DNA of 64,000 bases. Source: Siphonodentalium dalli. Lineage: Eukaryota > Mollusca > Scaphopoda > Gadilida > Siphonodentaliidae. The stretch's first letter is position 1. Each line of letters begins with the position of its first letter. Below the pieces are notes generated by a model. It did no database searches and was not told where the DNA came from. It was given only the letters and a program-made list of their open reading frames with translations. Positions 11,400 to 22,748 of the stretch are shown here, piece by piece. The stretch is from assembly GCA_032622095.1 (NCBI GenBank), contig CP136067.1, forward strand, positions 198,610,052 to 198,674,051, given 5' to 3'. The position numbers were made by a program, and so were the translations under genes.

Positions 11400-12424
11400 T
11401 GTTATATATAGCTACAATGGCACTGTTTATTGTTACATCCAATATGCTTTTTTCGCATTTAATTAGATCTTTCAGCGTTTTCCCAAATAAAATTAATGTA
11501 CAAAAGCATGACAAATTCTGAATATTACGGTTCGGTTATACTTAATTTTGGGAACCCAGGCTCCGGGTACCCAAACTTATTATAACGGGTCGGCATAAGG
11601 CCTAGAACCGTGTGTGATACCGGGGGTATATTATGAATCCGCTTAACAGAGGGTATACTCTTCAATCCATCACTGGAAATTTCCATCTTTCCTCCATCAT
11701 TCCATGAACTTCTGTGAGAATTATATCTCATGTCCAAGCTGAGCTACATTAGGCCAAAAAAGAGATACTATGTTTCCGTACATCGACCGAACCTAAAACT
11801 AACCTGCCGACCCTAAACTTTTTATTGATATTTTGAGAAAAAGTCAAAATTTAATGCTCATAAATATTGATGATCTTTAGTGTGCAAAACACATGTTTTC
11901 TAACATATCCCTGTGAAAAGTGACCACGAAGTGACAGCTGTCTCAAAAGCCCCAGGTGTGTGTTGGGTTGTGGATTAATGGGCATACAGTTTGCAATTTT
12001 AATTTCCCGAGAGTTGATCTCCTGCCTGCTTTATGTCTTGTTTTGGGACTTCTGGAACACTATCAACAGACATGGTGGGTGTGTATCTGTATATATACAT
12101 GTATATAGGTTATCACCACATATGTTAGGGGTATAGCTACTGTTTTAACAAACCAGGCATGCTCGGTGGGCGTACTGGCTACCCCCAGAAAAAGGGATGT
12201 AGTTGTCACAATACAAGTACGGTATAATGGCGGTATTATTGGTAAAATTCTTATAAAAGTTAGTGACATGAATTTTGTACCAAGTTTATAGCAAAATTTA
12301 TTTTAAAAAATGTGGTATGTGAATAATAAAAAACTTACTTAAGCATGAAGTAAGTTTAATCTTAATGTATATTTCCACTGTTAATCAAGTAATACTTTCC
12401 CCACAGCATGGGTTAGCATTTTAT
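11400..12424. other. No gene seen
   Basis: A 70-codon minus-strand frame at 11525-11737 (with PPVSHTVLGLMPTRYNKFGY) reads like protein but matches nothing I know. The rest is unrecognised AT-rich sequence. Confidence 0.4.
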
Positions 12425-12580
12425 GTAACCGGAATTGACAAAATACATATTATGATGGGGTCAGCAGGAAGACAGCCACGTACGAGGTTATGCCTACACC
12501 AGGCTGAGTGCACCCCATTTGGGAGTCAGCATGATGTGTATCGTCATATATCCATATCTTGATGACCCTAAACTGGGCAA
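12425..12580 (+). repeat. Dispersed repeat with LINE-tail-like motif, copy 2
   Basis: Second copy of the 10141-10301 repeat, from TAACCGGAATTGACAAAATA to AACTGGGCAA. A few substitutions and a 5-bp deletion (ACCGG) separate the two copies. It is followed by an A-rich stretch (AAATAAAATAAAA near 12620), as at a retroelement tail. Confidence 0.75.
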
Positions 12581-12724
12581 CATCAGTCGAGGTATTTCTG
12601 CAGTTGGATAAAAAATATCGAAATAAAATAAAAATTCCTTACCTACCCTAATTATTTCGCTGGCCTTAACACTTTTATTAATCTATATCATCTCTTTTGG
12701 CCCGTTATTTGCAGGTACAGTGCA

Positions 12725-13024
12725 GGAACATGTTTGGAACTACATTGGAACTACATAGAATAATTCATAATATGATCCCGATCTGAGCTTCAGGTAGTGT
12801 AGTTCGATGTTCGTACTAAGAATTAAAAGTTCAGCATCATACCCACAGGTTGCATCTATGTACATGACTACATGTACCTGTGTATGTACAGCAGGAAATT
12901 CTCTAACGTGGTGACCAGGATGAAATTCATACAATGTTCCGCTTCCAGTAAGAAACCGCATCTTTTATTGATCGGAGAGTCCCGCAGCATATCCCATGTT
13001 TACGCCTGGAGCCATCAAAATAAC
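12725..13024. repeat. Tandem ~290-bp duplication, unit 1
   Basis: From GGAACATGTTTGGAACTACA to GGAGCCATCAAAATAAC. The next unit repeats it with roughly 15-20% divergence, including GTTCAGCATC, ACCCACAGGTTGCATCTA and CTTCCAGTAAGAAACCGCAT. On the minus strand both units share a frame (MAPGVNMGYAAGLSDQ here), interrupted by TAA after SDQ. Confidence 0.85.
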
Positions 13025-13310
13025 GGAAACATGTTTGGAACTACAGAGAAGAAATTCAGCGCAAACGCCTAATATGATCCTGAGCTTGAGTTTGATGTTC
13101 GTACTGAGAATAAAATGTTCAGCATCGTACCCACAGGTTGCATCTACTAGTATGTACCTGTGTATATACCGAAGGAAATTTTCTAATGTGCTGACCAGGA
13201 TGAAAATTATACAATGTTCTGCTTCCAGTAAGAAACCGCATCTTTGATTGGTCAGACAGTCGTGCAACATATCCCATGTTTACGTCTGGAGCCATTAGCA
13301 TAACGGAAAC
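13025..13310. repeat. Tandem ~290-bp duplication, unit 2
   Basis: Diverged copy of 12725-13024. The shared minus-strand frame is open here (MAPDVNMGYVARLSDQSKMR) within a 151-codon frame at 13119-13574. Codon differences between the units are mostly replacement changes by eye, so purifying selection is not evident. No family recognised. Confidence 0.85.
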
Positions 13311-13465
13311 CAAGACCGCTTCATCGTCTCTCGATGGCCGTTTCATGTCATATGTTGGAGAGAGGTTTAGGAGATTTTGACATTTTCTGCTGATCATTAT
13401 GCGGAATAAGTGCCAAATTAATGTGAATGACCAGGACTGTTGGCAGAACAAATACATGTACGCCA

Positions 13466-13600
13466 TTGTGGTGGATTGATGGTGACATGTCATGACATTG
13501 ACCACTTTTAGCTTGTGTTCAACCTTGTCGCTTTGTGAATCGGTTGAACATAAACCTGAAGTTGTCAATGTCACGCCATGTTACCATCAATACACCACAA
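13466..13600. mobile_element. 135-bp foldback element
   Basis: TTGTGGTGGATTGATGGTGA at the left and TACCATCAATACACCACAA at the right are inverted copies. They are followed inwards by ATGACATTGAC/GTCAATGTCA and GTGTTCAACC/GGTTGAACAT. The central loop is about 20 bp. This suits a MITE; no target duplication was determined. Confidence 0.75.
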
Positions 13601-15096
13601 CTAAACTTATATTAATACAGGAAAGTTTTCAAAATAACATGTAATCACATATTGAATGCATACAATGTGTTCAATTTATCTCAGATTTAGAAACCTGAAC
13701 AATACGTTGAAAATGTTTGGATCTTTAATCTACAGTTAAAGGTGACACATGGAACCGGTTTGGCTAAATAATGAATTTAATTGGTTGCCACTTCGGTCAG
13801 ATGCGATATTTTAGAAATGCTCCTATCTAGTGATGTTTGGCGTAACATTTCAATGTTTTGAGATATGTTTCGCATTTTGAGCGAAAACTTCATGACCTAG
13901 CTATCTCCCCATATTTTGTCACATCACCGATTGAGGATAAAGCCTTCGCTGTTGATTTCTACCAACACATAGCATATTTCTGCAAAATGAAAAGTCAAGT
14001 GATACATGTATTCATTCTTTTACAAAGTATATCTTATAATTCTAATTGAATACAGAGCCAGTGATACGATTTGACCAGAAAAGGAAGAGTTTGCGGACTG
14101 TCTCAAAATTGTTTTCAAAATCTGATATGATCAAATAGACAATTTTGGGGCTATCCCCTATTGGGCTATGGGCCTATTGTGCGACACGGATATTCCGCAT
14201 GTGAAATAGTATTCCTTGAACTCATAAAATATGGGTTGGATTCTCATCTAACTGAAAAGTGTGGTAGTTACACAAACACAACCTACACTTTTCCACTTTT
14301 TGGGATCAGATGTGGGGGCCCAGATCACTCTAAAACTGTTGCATGTCACCTTGAAGATTTTTTTTCTATTATTTCATATATTAATTTCAGTATCATCGAG
14401 ATGTGTGAAGCGTGTGTATTACATAAATACAACAGTTCTAACTAAATTACACTCTTGAACAAGCTATATAAGCATTAAAGATTCATGAAGAAAATATCTG
14501 GTATTTCCATTATCCCCAAGAATCTTTACATCAATGTCAGTCAATCACAACATTTAACAGTAAAGTGATGAAGCCAATCAGTATATTGACGATTTTCATC
14601 GGCTCCAGAGTTTCTCGACACATAGCTAAAATAGCATAATAAGTTTCCTGTCATATCTGGTCACAATGCTTATTTCAGTGTTCACTAATTTGTGATTACA
14701 ACTAATTTAACACCAATGTGTGTCCATTTGAAGAGTCCAGAAATTATCAATAATAGCCATCAAGGAGAATAGAATTAAGTATTTCCAAGAATTTCAACAG
14801 TTAGCACCCGTTTTTCTTATTCGCCAAAATTCAAGTAACAGGAGATAACATTCTGTCAATCGTAAAACTGCGCTTTGATGTTATACAACAGGAATTGCAT
14901 GCATAAACTATTTATAGTGGCGGTTATGTGACTTATAGTTACATGTGTATATTCATTAGGACTGTTATGTGTAGCTTATTCCAGCCTGAGAGCCTAATTT
15001 TAATGAGAACTGAGTATACACATGTTTATCCAGGTGATATACACATGTAAAACTTGATCGTTCTTTTGTATTGACAAGACGCAACAGGTGTATCCT
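13601..15096. other. No gene seen
   Basis: Unrecognised AT-rich sequence. A 94-codon frame at 14161-14445 (with FPLFGIRCGGPDHSKT) has no known motif. Confidence 0.45.
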
Positions 15097-15106
15097 CATG
15101 TCATGG

Positions 15107-17122
15107 GAGCTCATAAAAGCCGAACACAACCGAACACAACCGAACATAACCGAACATAACCGAACACAAGTCCAAATAATGGGAAATTTCACGAATAAAG
15201 TTCATAGGCATATGTATTCATGTTCACACTATTACTATACGAACTTTGGTGGAGTTCGGGCCAATAATAAGTGTTTTATTCGATATTTTGTAAAACGCGT
15301 TTAGTGTTCGGCATAGAAAAGCCGAACACAAGTTTATGTTCGACACTCAGTCACCGGTAATTAATTAACACATAGATATGCATAGATGTGGCGTTAGCTG
15401 GCGTTTGAGATAAATAACTCTATATACAGTCTACTAAATATAAGACCACCTTGTAAAGTTCATAGGCATATGTATTCACGTTCATACTATTACTATACGA
15501 AGTTTGGTTCAATAATGAGTGTTTTGTTGGGTGTTTTGTATAACCCCCCCCCCCCCCCCCCGTTATTATTACAAGTCATTTCGTACAATGTGGTAGTTTA
15601 GATGGATCATACTGGACAAATGCGAACATATCAGCACGCCCCGGACTTCTAAGAAGTAGTAAATCGGTTGTCGAGTTACGATACTCATGCGGAAATGGTT
15701 CGGAGAATATAATACTAACCACAAAACAAATAGTTTATTGCAATCATAAGTAAACATTGTAAAATTATATATAATAGTGTTCTTGTTGGCGACATAACAT
15801 CTCTTGGTGATGGTGCAGGGAATTCTGGTGGAATTGATGTCAATCATAGTATATGTTCAAAGTACTATACAATATACTATACAATATACTTATATGCAAA
15901 TTCTGTCCTCGGCGGAACGGATTTGGGCAGAGTTTGTTCTCCTTGAAGTCAGTGGATGGAAGCATTACTTACTTAAATGGCTCTGATGCGTGCCTAACTT
16001 GTGTGTATATATCATGCTGTATGATGGAAGCCGATATAAAGCCAGTGTTCAACTTATCGTAGAAACACATGCATCGAATACCGATTGAATTGAAATGAAT
16101 TGTCTGAATACGAATAAAGAGCGTTTCGTATTGTATCTTTTTAAAAGTCTGATATGCATGAATTTAAGATCGTTTTCAAAAATGTGCCTGATATGACAGG
16201 AATGTGATATGAAAGGAATAATTATTTTGCGCCAAGATACCTTTTGACGCTTGCTAGGATTGATTGATCTAGTTTTGCATGCCTTTACTCTTTTAGTCTG
16301 ACATGGCTTCTTGGCAATAGCCGCGGTTTTCGGTATCGTCAAACGTCCGTCAGTCGAAATTTTCCGAAGGTTCTGGCATAAATTAAATTGGTCACCAAGC
16401 GATGACTTAGTAAAAAGTCATTGATTTTCAATTGCTGGCACTCTACATCGGTCACACATATCGCAGCCGATGCTGCGTATCTCGTGACATTCCTGGGAAC
16501 AAACACCACATGGGTAAATCAATTTGGAATTAGGCATTGTAGAATTTTCAGGCCTGTGATCAGAATGCCAAATACTGCTGAGATTGTGATTTGCCAAATA
16601 ATATCATACCACATTCTTATATAGAACTTCTCGGATATTGCACCATGAACTCACGTTCTTGTCACTCAAATATTGTTTTTACAATCGTACGTTGTCTTTC
16701 ATGGCGGGGCCCACCAAAAGCATGTTGTTTCTATAATAGTAGGCGCCATCAAATACTGATTGCAACTAACTGTCAAAACACTGAACTACAATAGGTAAGA
16801 GACCGCCACCAACAACAATTAAAGCCTTTCGGCTTAGTGACCATATATCTGATATTAATTATCACCTAGCTAAACAGCCGTTATAGACTAATCCACGAGA
16901 GAAGCTTGTGTTCGGTTTTTCTATGCCGAACACTGAACGCGTTTTACAAAATATCGAATAAAACACTTATTATTGGCCCGAACTCCACCAAACTTCGTAT
17001 ATTAATAGTGTGAACATGAATACACACGCCTATGAACTTTATTCGTTATATTTCCCATTATTTGGACTTGTGTTCGGTTATGTTCGGTTGTGTTCGGTTG
17101 TGTTCGGCTTTTATACGCACCG
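15107..17122. mobile_element. 2.0-kb foldback-type element with ~215-bp TIRs
   Basis: The inverted arms are 15113-15332 and 16905-17114. Each outer end carries about five tandem CCGAACACAA/CCGAACATAA units next to ATAAAAGC. The arms then share TCCAAATAATGGGAAAT, AAGTTCATAGGC, ATTGGCC/GGCCAATAATAAGTG and TTTTGTAAAACGCGTTTAGT. Each inner end is itself GTGTTCGGCATAGAAAAGCC. A 10-bp direct repeat, CATGTCATGG (15097-15106 and 17123-17132), brackets the element and may be the target duplication. Long TIRs built of short tandem repeats are typical of Foldback and some MULE elements. The interior (15.6-16.9 kb) has frames up to 97 codons, for example a basic minus-strand frame at 16049-16342, but no recognisable transposase. 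Confidence 0.75.
15455..15561 (+). repeat. Partial TIR copy plus C18 tract
   Basis: AAGTTCATAGGCATATGTAT through AATGAGTGTTTTGTTGGGTG repeats the middle of the left arm (15199-15290) in direct orientation. A run of 18 C follows at 15544-15561. It suggests a rearranged or nested second copy inside the foldback element. Confidence 0.7.
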
Positions 17123-17132
17123 CATGTCATGG

Positions 17133-17676
17133 CTGATTGTCATCTGTATCAGTTGATAGCACATGCATGTCATGAACATCTGATTAGAATCAGGGACATT
17201 TTCATTGACTTTATAAGCTCTTTGTAACTATACCAGAAATAAAAAATTCTGAATGCAAAACATTATGGGCGCCGTGCATGTTCAGCTGAAGTTAGATTGA
17301 GATAAAAATAATATTATTCATCCTGACCTGAGGTGTGGGGATGGAAAGATCTCACCCCGAGAGGCAAGATATTTTGGCCGATTGTCCGGACCCAATAGCT
17401 GGTCCCGAAGATGAGATTTTTCTATGCCCACATCCCAGGTCATGGATTATTTTTCTCCCAAACCCAAGAGCCACATACTCAATGTTTTGTCTTATACCCA
17501 ATTTTGGCACATTTCAGTAGTTTCATAACGGTACATCAGGGGAGAAATCTGATGTCACATTTATGATTTTATTTGATGATTTTGGTATATACTGGAAAAG
17601 CAAAGCACGATACCCACACAAGCTTGGTTAATTGGTTTGAGTGAAATATACATTGCTAGTGAAAACGACATGACTA
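17133..17676. other. No recognisable feature
   Basis: Lies between the foldback element and a LINE relic on the plus strand. It could be decayed upstream LINE sequence, but I could not read reverse-transcriptase motifs in it. Confidence 0.4.
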
Positions 17677-17921
17677 TGTCATCATTGTCCCTAGCATGAA
17701 TTAAAACACATCTAGTCATATATTTAGACTGCCAGTCATTGTTAAATTTTCGGAATGACGTGTGGTACCATGTCATTGACCAATATGGTACTAAAGGTGT
17801 CCTCTACCTGGACCAATTACCTCGTTTGCAGCTGTTGTCCACAATTCTGGGATCTCCAAGAGATCTCGCTCTACTATCAGATGTCAGATCACTGACAACA
17901 ATTGAGTCGCTTGCTGGTTAG
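17677..17921 (+). pseudogene. Relic of a LINE reverse-transcriptase C-terminus
   Basis: Read with one frameshift near 17705, the sequence gives CHHCP.HELKH, then HLVIYLDCQSLLNFRNDVWY, then LQLLSTILGSP before a TAG at 17919-17921. The order C-x2-C, LKH, C, then R-x3-W, and a hydrophobic tail with LLGS matches the cysteine-rich segment that closes many non-LTR retrotransposon ORF2 proteins (consensus C..C......EH.l..C..l...R...w). In the first frame stops fall after P and inside the LKH segment, so it is dead. No upstream RT or endonuclease was recognised. The call rests on pattern recognition of a short segment. Confidence 0.5.
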
Positions 17922-18124
17922 GTCGGCCCCATTTATGTGGAAACAGTTTTCTTTTGATAATGGTGATTGGTGATGATGTTCAATTGCCCTTATACATTTA
18001 CTTGTTGGGGAATCTGTACCCTGCGTAATTCATCCCAAGAGAATAGCGACACAAGGGGAGAGAGGTACGACTGTTGTCACTCCCGGGCAGCGCATCGGTG
18101 AGTTGGTTGAATGGTTAAATATAG

Positions 18125-18280
18125 AATATCCATACAGTTTTATGAGATACAAGGCTTGTTTTCGCGAGTATGATTCAGCAAATGCCAAATGGGGAACCAA
18201 GCTTTAGCAAGGTCCCCATTTGGTGAATTATATATACGAGTGAAAATAAGCCTTGTATCTCGTTAAACTATATGGGTATT
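18125..18280. mobile_element. Foldback MITE family B, copy 1
   Basis: The arms AATATCCATACAGTTTTATG..GAGATACAAGGCTTGTTTTC and GAAAATAAGCCTTGTATCTC..GTTAAACTATATGGGTATT are inverted copies around a centre AATGGGGAACC/GGTCCCCATTT. A relative with the same arms and centre lies at 30872-31016. Confidence 0.82.
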
Positions 18281-19057
18281 ATTTTTATCCATTGCCAAAT
18301 TTTAAATATCATAATGAAATTATGTCAGCCTCTGTGCAATTGTTGGCAAAAATGTATGTAAACATTAAGGCAATTTGGTAAATAATATTTTTTTCACTGC
18401 ATATAACAACTAGAGTGGTGTGTTTTACCTCAAGTGGACTACACAAAATTATAAAATTATCTTTTGGCTAATGGCTATGCGAGGTGCGAGGGCTGTTGTG
18501 ACTCTACTCAACTGAAATGGTATGAAATAGACTATAATACTATTTCGGATGCCACGCACCTGGTGTTTCGATGCTCGTAATGAATGAACAGGGAGAGTGG
18601 CTCCGCCCAGTGGTGACAAGGGATACTAATCCATGCCCACAATGTTCTCTGGGTTGAAGACTGATATCATGTCCGAATGGTGCTTACGTCTTTTTTATTG
18701 TCGGTTAAAGTTATAAAACAATATTTTGAACATGTACATGTATGTTCTTTGGAATTGTTTATAGAGTCTTGTGTAGTCCACAACCCCATATAAACGACAC
18801 AACCATTAGTTAATGCACTCCCATTAGTATTGCAAAGCCAACAGAGTGAACTTTTCTGTTTATATATAAATATCTTTGAACAAATAAATATCTCTAAAAT
18901 AGATCAAAATGTCCCAATACGACATTTTTTGGAATAGAATAAAGACCCAGTATCTGGGATAAACAGCAGCTGCAATATAACTCCGGATAAAGTTACATCT
19001 ATTAAGTGGATAATAAATGCTCTTTATTGCTGATTAGTAGTGCATCTTTAAATATTT
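18281..19057. other. No gene seen
   Basis: Unrecognised. ATGCTCTTTATTGC near 19018 shares the CTCTTTATT core of the tandem units that follow. Confidence 0.5.
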
Positions 19058-19626
19058 GATGCCCACAGCATCAATCACATGATATTAACCATGCATTATT
19101 TTACTTTTGTGCAATTTTCCCCACTTCTTCTGAACTGATAAAAAACGCTCTTTATTTGTCACATTATTTTTTTTGCCCACCCCCCCCCCCCCATTTCATT
19201 TGAGGGGCAAAGGCGCTTATACCCGCAATTTTCCTACATATTTTCTAATGTGATAAGGAACGCTCTTTATTGCGTCCTTAAGACGTCAACAGCATCGATG
19301 AAATGACACTGCCACAGTGTGATATAGTTGTCAATAATTTGATGCCCACATCACCTATCCCATGACATTAACAATGCATTATTTTACATTTGTGCAATTT
19401 TCCACACATATCTTTTGAACTGATAAGAAGCGCTCTTTATTGGTTATATAATTTTTGGAAATCCCCCACCCCTTAGTCATCTGGGGGTCAAAGGCATTGT
19501 TACCCGCAATTTTTCTACATATTTTCTAATGTGATAAGGAACGCTCTTTATTGCTCCTTTAAGAGTGATTTCAACAGAATCTACGAAATGACACTCCATT
19601 TCAGTTTATTGCTGTTTTTAAAATTT
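19058..19626. repeat. ~283-bp tandem repeat, two units plus trace of a third
   Basis: Unit 1 starts GATGCCCACAGCATCAATCA (19058) and unit 2 GATGCCCACATCACCTATCC (19341). Both contain GCATTATTTTAC, TTGTGCAATTTTCC, a C-rich tract, GGGCAAAGGC/GGTCAAAGGC, TACATATTTTCTAATGTGAT and AAGGAACGCTCTTTATTG. A weaker third start occurs near 19625 (GACGACCCAGA). Confidence 0.85.
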
Positions 19627-20014
19627 GACGACCCAGATTGCAACCCTTTTGGGTACATTATCAATTATTTAGATAAAATAAGTTTCAGTGTCTGATGTCT
19701 GATAAGATTCCCTTGGTCAAATTTTCACGAAATTTACATTGTTTTTTTTGTGTGTAGGCTAATGTACTTATTCCTGGTAAGAGGCCTTGTGTTGCAATTT
19801 ATTTTAAGCTAAAAGCACAAATGCTCTGAACTATATATATTTGTTTATTTTGAATAAATATTGAAATTATTTTCTCCATTGTCATATTTTGTGGTCCACA
19901 TGTCATTAATATCTTTAGAGGCAATATTATCCACTAAAAGTTGATTAAATAGCTACTTTTGAGTGATTAGATTGGACCCCTTTGAATACCTATTAAAATA
20001 GCTAGAACAACCAC

Positions 20015-20335
20015 TCGAGGTAGAATAATTTCCCACCAATAGTAGTTATCAGATTAACTACCCGCAGGTAGCAAAAATTCCCACTCGCAGGTAGTAAATT
20101 TAAATACTGGGTAGTTCATATTCATCCTACTACCTAAAGTAGTTAAAATTTAGCCTACCTTTGGGTAGTTAAAATAGCCCCAAGAGGTAGTTATTTCAAC
20201 CACTGAAGGTAGTTATTTTAACTACCAAAGGTATTTAATTTTTTAGCTACCCGCCAGGTAGCGGGATGAATACGAACTACCAAAAGTAGTAAAAATTAAC
20301 TACTTTTGTGGTTAATTTAGCAACTTTTTATTTAG
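20015..20335. mobile_element. GGTAGTT-rich foldback repeat
   Basis: More than a dozen GGTAGTT/AACTACC-like motifs occur in both orientations. A longer inverted pair, GGGTAGTTCATATTCATCCT (near 20108) and GATGAATACGAACTACC (near 20266), shows that the region folds back. Dense alternating short inverted repeats suggest a foldback element or a protein-binding cluster; the former is likelier in this setting. Confidence 0.6.
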
Positions 20336-20537
20336 TGTGTAGATGTATTTTCAGGATTGACTTGTTTCCATTCTTGAATTTTGGCGGGTCGGCCTAAATC
20401 GGGGTCAACATAATTTAGAAAGCGTTTCGTCTTTACATAAAACGATAGATGGTGCCATCTGTCGTATGGTGATCGGTGCGATTTGAAACTTCTCCAAATT
20501 ACTAGATATGACGGTTAAATGTATTTTTGAAAATTTT

Positions 20538-20687
20538 GATGTGATCGCTTCTTTCTTGATGGCTACAGTTGTGATCAAAATTTACTGTTATTCCTAAAAA
20601 ATACTAACGATGAAACACAGACGTAGTTTTAAAAAGAACGGATGTGATCAGATGATTCTTGCTGGCTACAGTTGCGATCAAAATTTA
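20538..20687. repeat. Direct repeat pair of ~46 bp
   Basis: GATGTGATC followed by TTCTTGATGGCTACAGTTGT at 20538-20584 is repeated as GATGTGATC..TTGCTGGCTACAGTTGCGAT at 20641-20687. The 103-bp spacing suggests a decayed tandem. Confidence 0.7.
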
Positions 20688-21681
20688 ACACTTAACCCTA
20701 TGGAGAATTTCGTGTTATGCTCCAACGTTGATTGTAATATCATTTATTGGCAATCGTGCGCAACTATGTAGACTAACACTCGTGTTTGACCCACTGTAAC
20801 TATCCGTGATTTAATAGATGCAATATATGATATAGTTATGCCTCAAGATACAGCAATTGGCAAAAGTAAGTGTCGAATGGTTTTGTAATTTCGATAATAT
20901 ACAGCCTGCTGAATCAAACGAAAATATTCACAACAAGACTGTTCACGATGTGATTACATATTATATTATTGTTTTATTTTATACTTGTCTGTCTTGTTGT
21001 CCACTAACACCAATTGAACATAACCAATACCATCCGACTATATAGACACTATCTAATTTACGGGAAAATACCATGGCCCAGAGTGTTGATCGGTTCAAAG
21101 CCAAGTATATTATTGGGGGAGAACGATCCATTAAGCCCAAGTCGATGGTTTGTTCACAACAGATGGAGTCATGATACATTATGAAGAATGATGGAAGGGT
21201 CCCCTCAACTATGTTCTTCGACACAGTATTGTCCCCGCACTGTGCCATAAGACCAAGCACATAATGCACATATATCTTCTTATAAATAAATTATCTCTTA
21301 GAAAGTGTCCCGAGATGTCTTGCCTATTTATACTGACAATTTATTTTTATTCTTGTGGCAAAGGATTTGAGGGAGTGATTTGTTATGTTGACTAAGATGT
21401 TAATTTAGTATGTGAAACATGTACATGTATACCGGGGGATGTATTGAGTGGACGGAGAAAGTGTTCTCTTTATCATCAGATGAACATAATTTAAACTCCC
21501 AATTTAAACCCGACCAGGAATGATAGAACAACCATCTATATATGCCCAGCAATATTTAGATAATACCACCCTATCCACATGTATGGCAAAACATATCATT
21601 GGCATAGATGAGTTGTAGTTGTTACATTGATGCTGGTCGGGTTTCTCCAAATTTAATACTAAAACAGAATGATCCATAAGC
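20688..21681. other. No confirmed gene; short open frame noted
   Basis: At 21073-21264 a frame starts in good context (ATACCATGGCC). It reads MAQSVDRFKAKYIIGG and on to QQMES, then an in-frame TGA, then a further 29 codons to a TAA. A possible splice donor, GGCAAAAGTAAGTG, lies near 20868. No family recognised, and both could be chance. Confidence 0.3.
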
Positions 21682-22748
21682 TACGGTGGCTGGTTTAGGA
21701 CATGGGAATTTTTTGTATTTTGTGGCCACGAAATACTAAATACTAATTCGTGGGCCAAGAAATAACTAATTTGGTGGCCACGAAATACTAATTCGTGGCC
21801 AAGAAATAACTGATTTCACCTTTGCATATATCCAGATACCTTTACGGCGACTGGTTACACTGGATGATGTTTTAGAAACAATGCGTACGATCGCAGAGAA
21901 GCTACTATAAACACCTTATGGCGTGGGACCCGGGCTCCATGGTGATATGAACGTCCGATATAAACTATAGCCCAGAGAGAACGGGGAAACACGGGTCAGG
22001 TGGCTCCAAGACAAACTGAATATTCATTAGTTTTTACCACAAGGGATCGAATGGGAATGACATTTCTCTCGGCATAATGGCCCATTTAAGTCAAATAAGG
22101 TGTTTTGTAGGGTGGGCCCAACACAAACTTATAAATATTCACCCCTTTCAACCATACCCGTTCCAAAATGTCGCCGCTCAGAAGGGGTCAAATTGGGTAC
22201 ACATTATTTCTCGGCCACTTGACCAATATAGATCAAATAAAGGGTGTTGTACGGTGGCTCGCAAAGCAAGCTAATTTCACACATTCAGCCCACTCGAGCG
22301 AAAATGATAACTGATCAGAGGGGTCCGTATATGGTACCAAGCAATCCCCCCCCCCATTTTTAGGTCGAATACAGTGTGTTGTAGGGTGACACCTGAGACA
22401 AACTAAATATTCACCCGCTATCACCATTCCCGATCCAAAATGGCCGCCCAGATGGGTTCAAATATGGCACCTATACAATTTTCGGCTCCTTAACCGTTTG
22501 ATGTGGTATAATTGGTGTTGTAGGGTGGCCCCAAGATATACTGAATGTCGTGGTGCCCTATGTGACCCACCCCCAGGATCTCTATCCGCTTCCATTACAA
22601 CAATGGGACTGACGATCGTATATCACAATTAGTTATTTCGTGGCAACGAATTAGTTATTTCGTGGCCACGAATTAGTTATTTCGTGGCTACGAATTAGTA
22701 GCCACGAGTCTTGAAAAAATATTCCCATGTCCTAAACCAGCCACCGTA
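21682..22748. mobile_element. 1.07-kb TIR element with internal ~140-bp tandem array
   Basis: The ends are TACGGTGGCTGGTTTAGGAC and its inverse GTCCTAAACCAGCCACCGTA. If TA is the target duplication, the TIR starts CGGTGGCTGG. Just inside both ends lie short direct and inverted repeats built from TTCGTGGCCACGAA and CTAATTCGTGG. The interior holds about five diverged units starting near GGTGTTGTAGGGTGGCCCCA (22099, 22242, 22373, 22513; a partial one near 21993). Each continues with CAAACTAAATATTCACCC and CCAAAATGGCCGCCCAGA. No coding sequence. The superfamily is uncertain. Confidence 0.8.

Noticed and set aside
20868-21264. Possible small gene: donor-like AAAGTAAGTG and a short ATG frame at 21073
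   Set aside because: An in-frame TGA interrupts after 33 codons and nothing matches a known family; kept only as a note.
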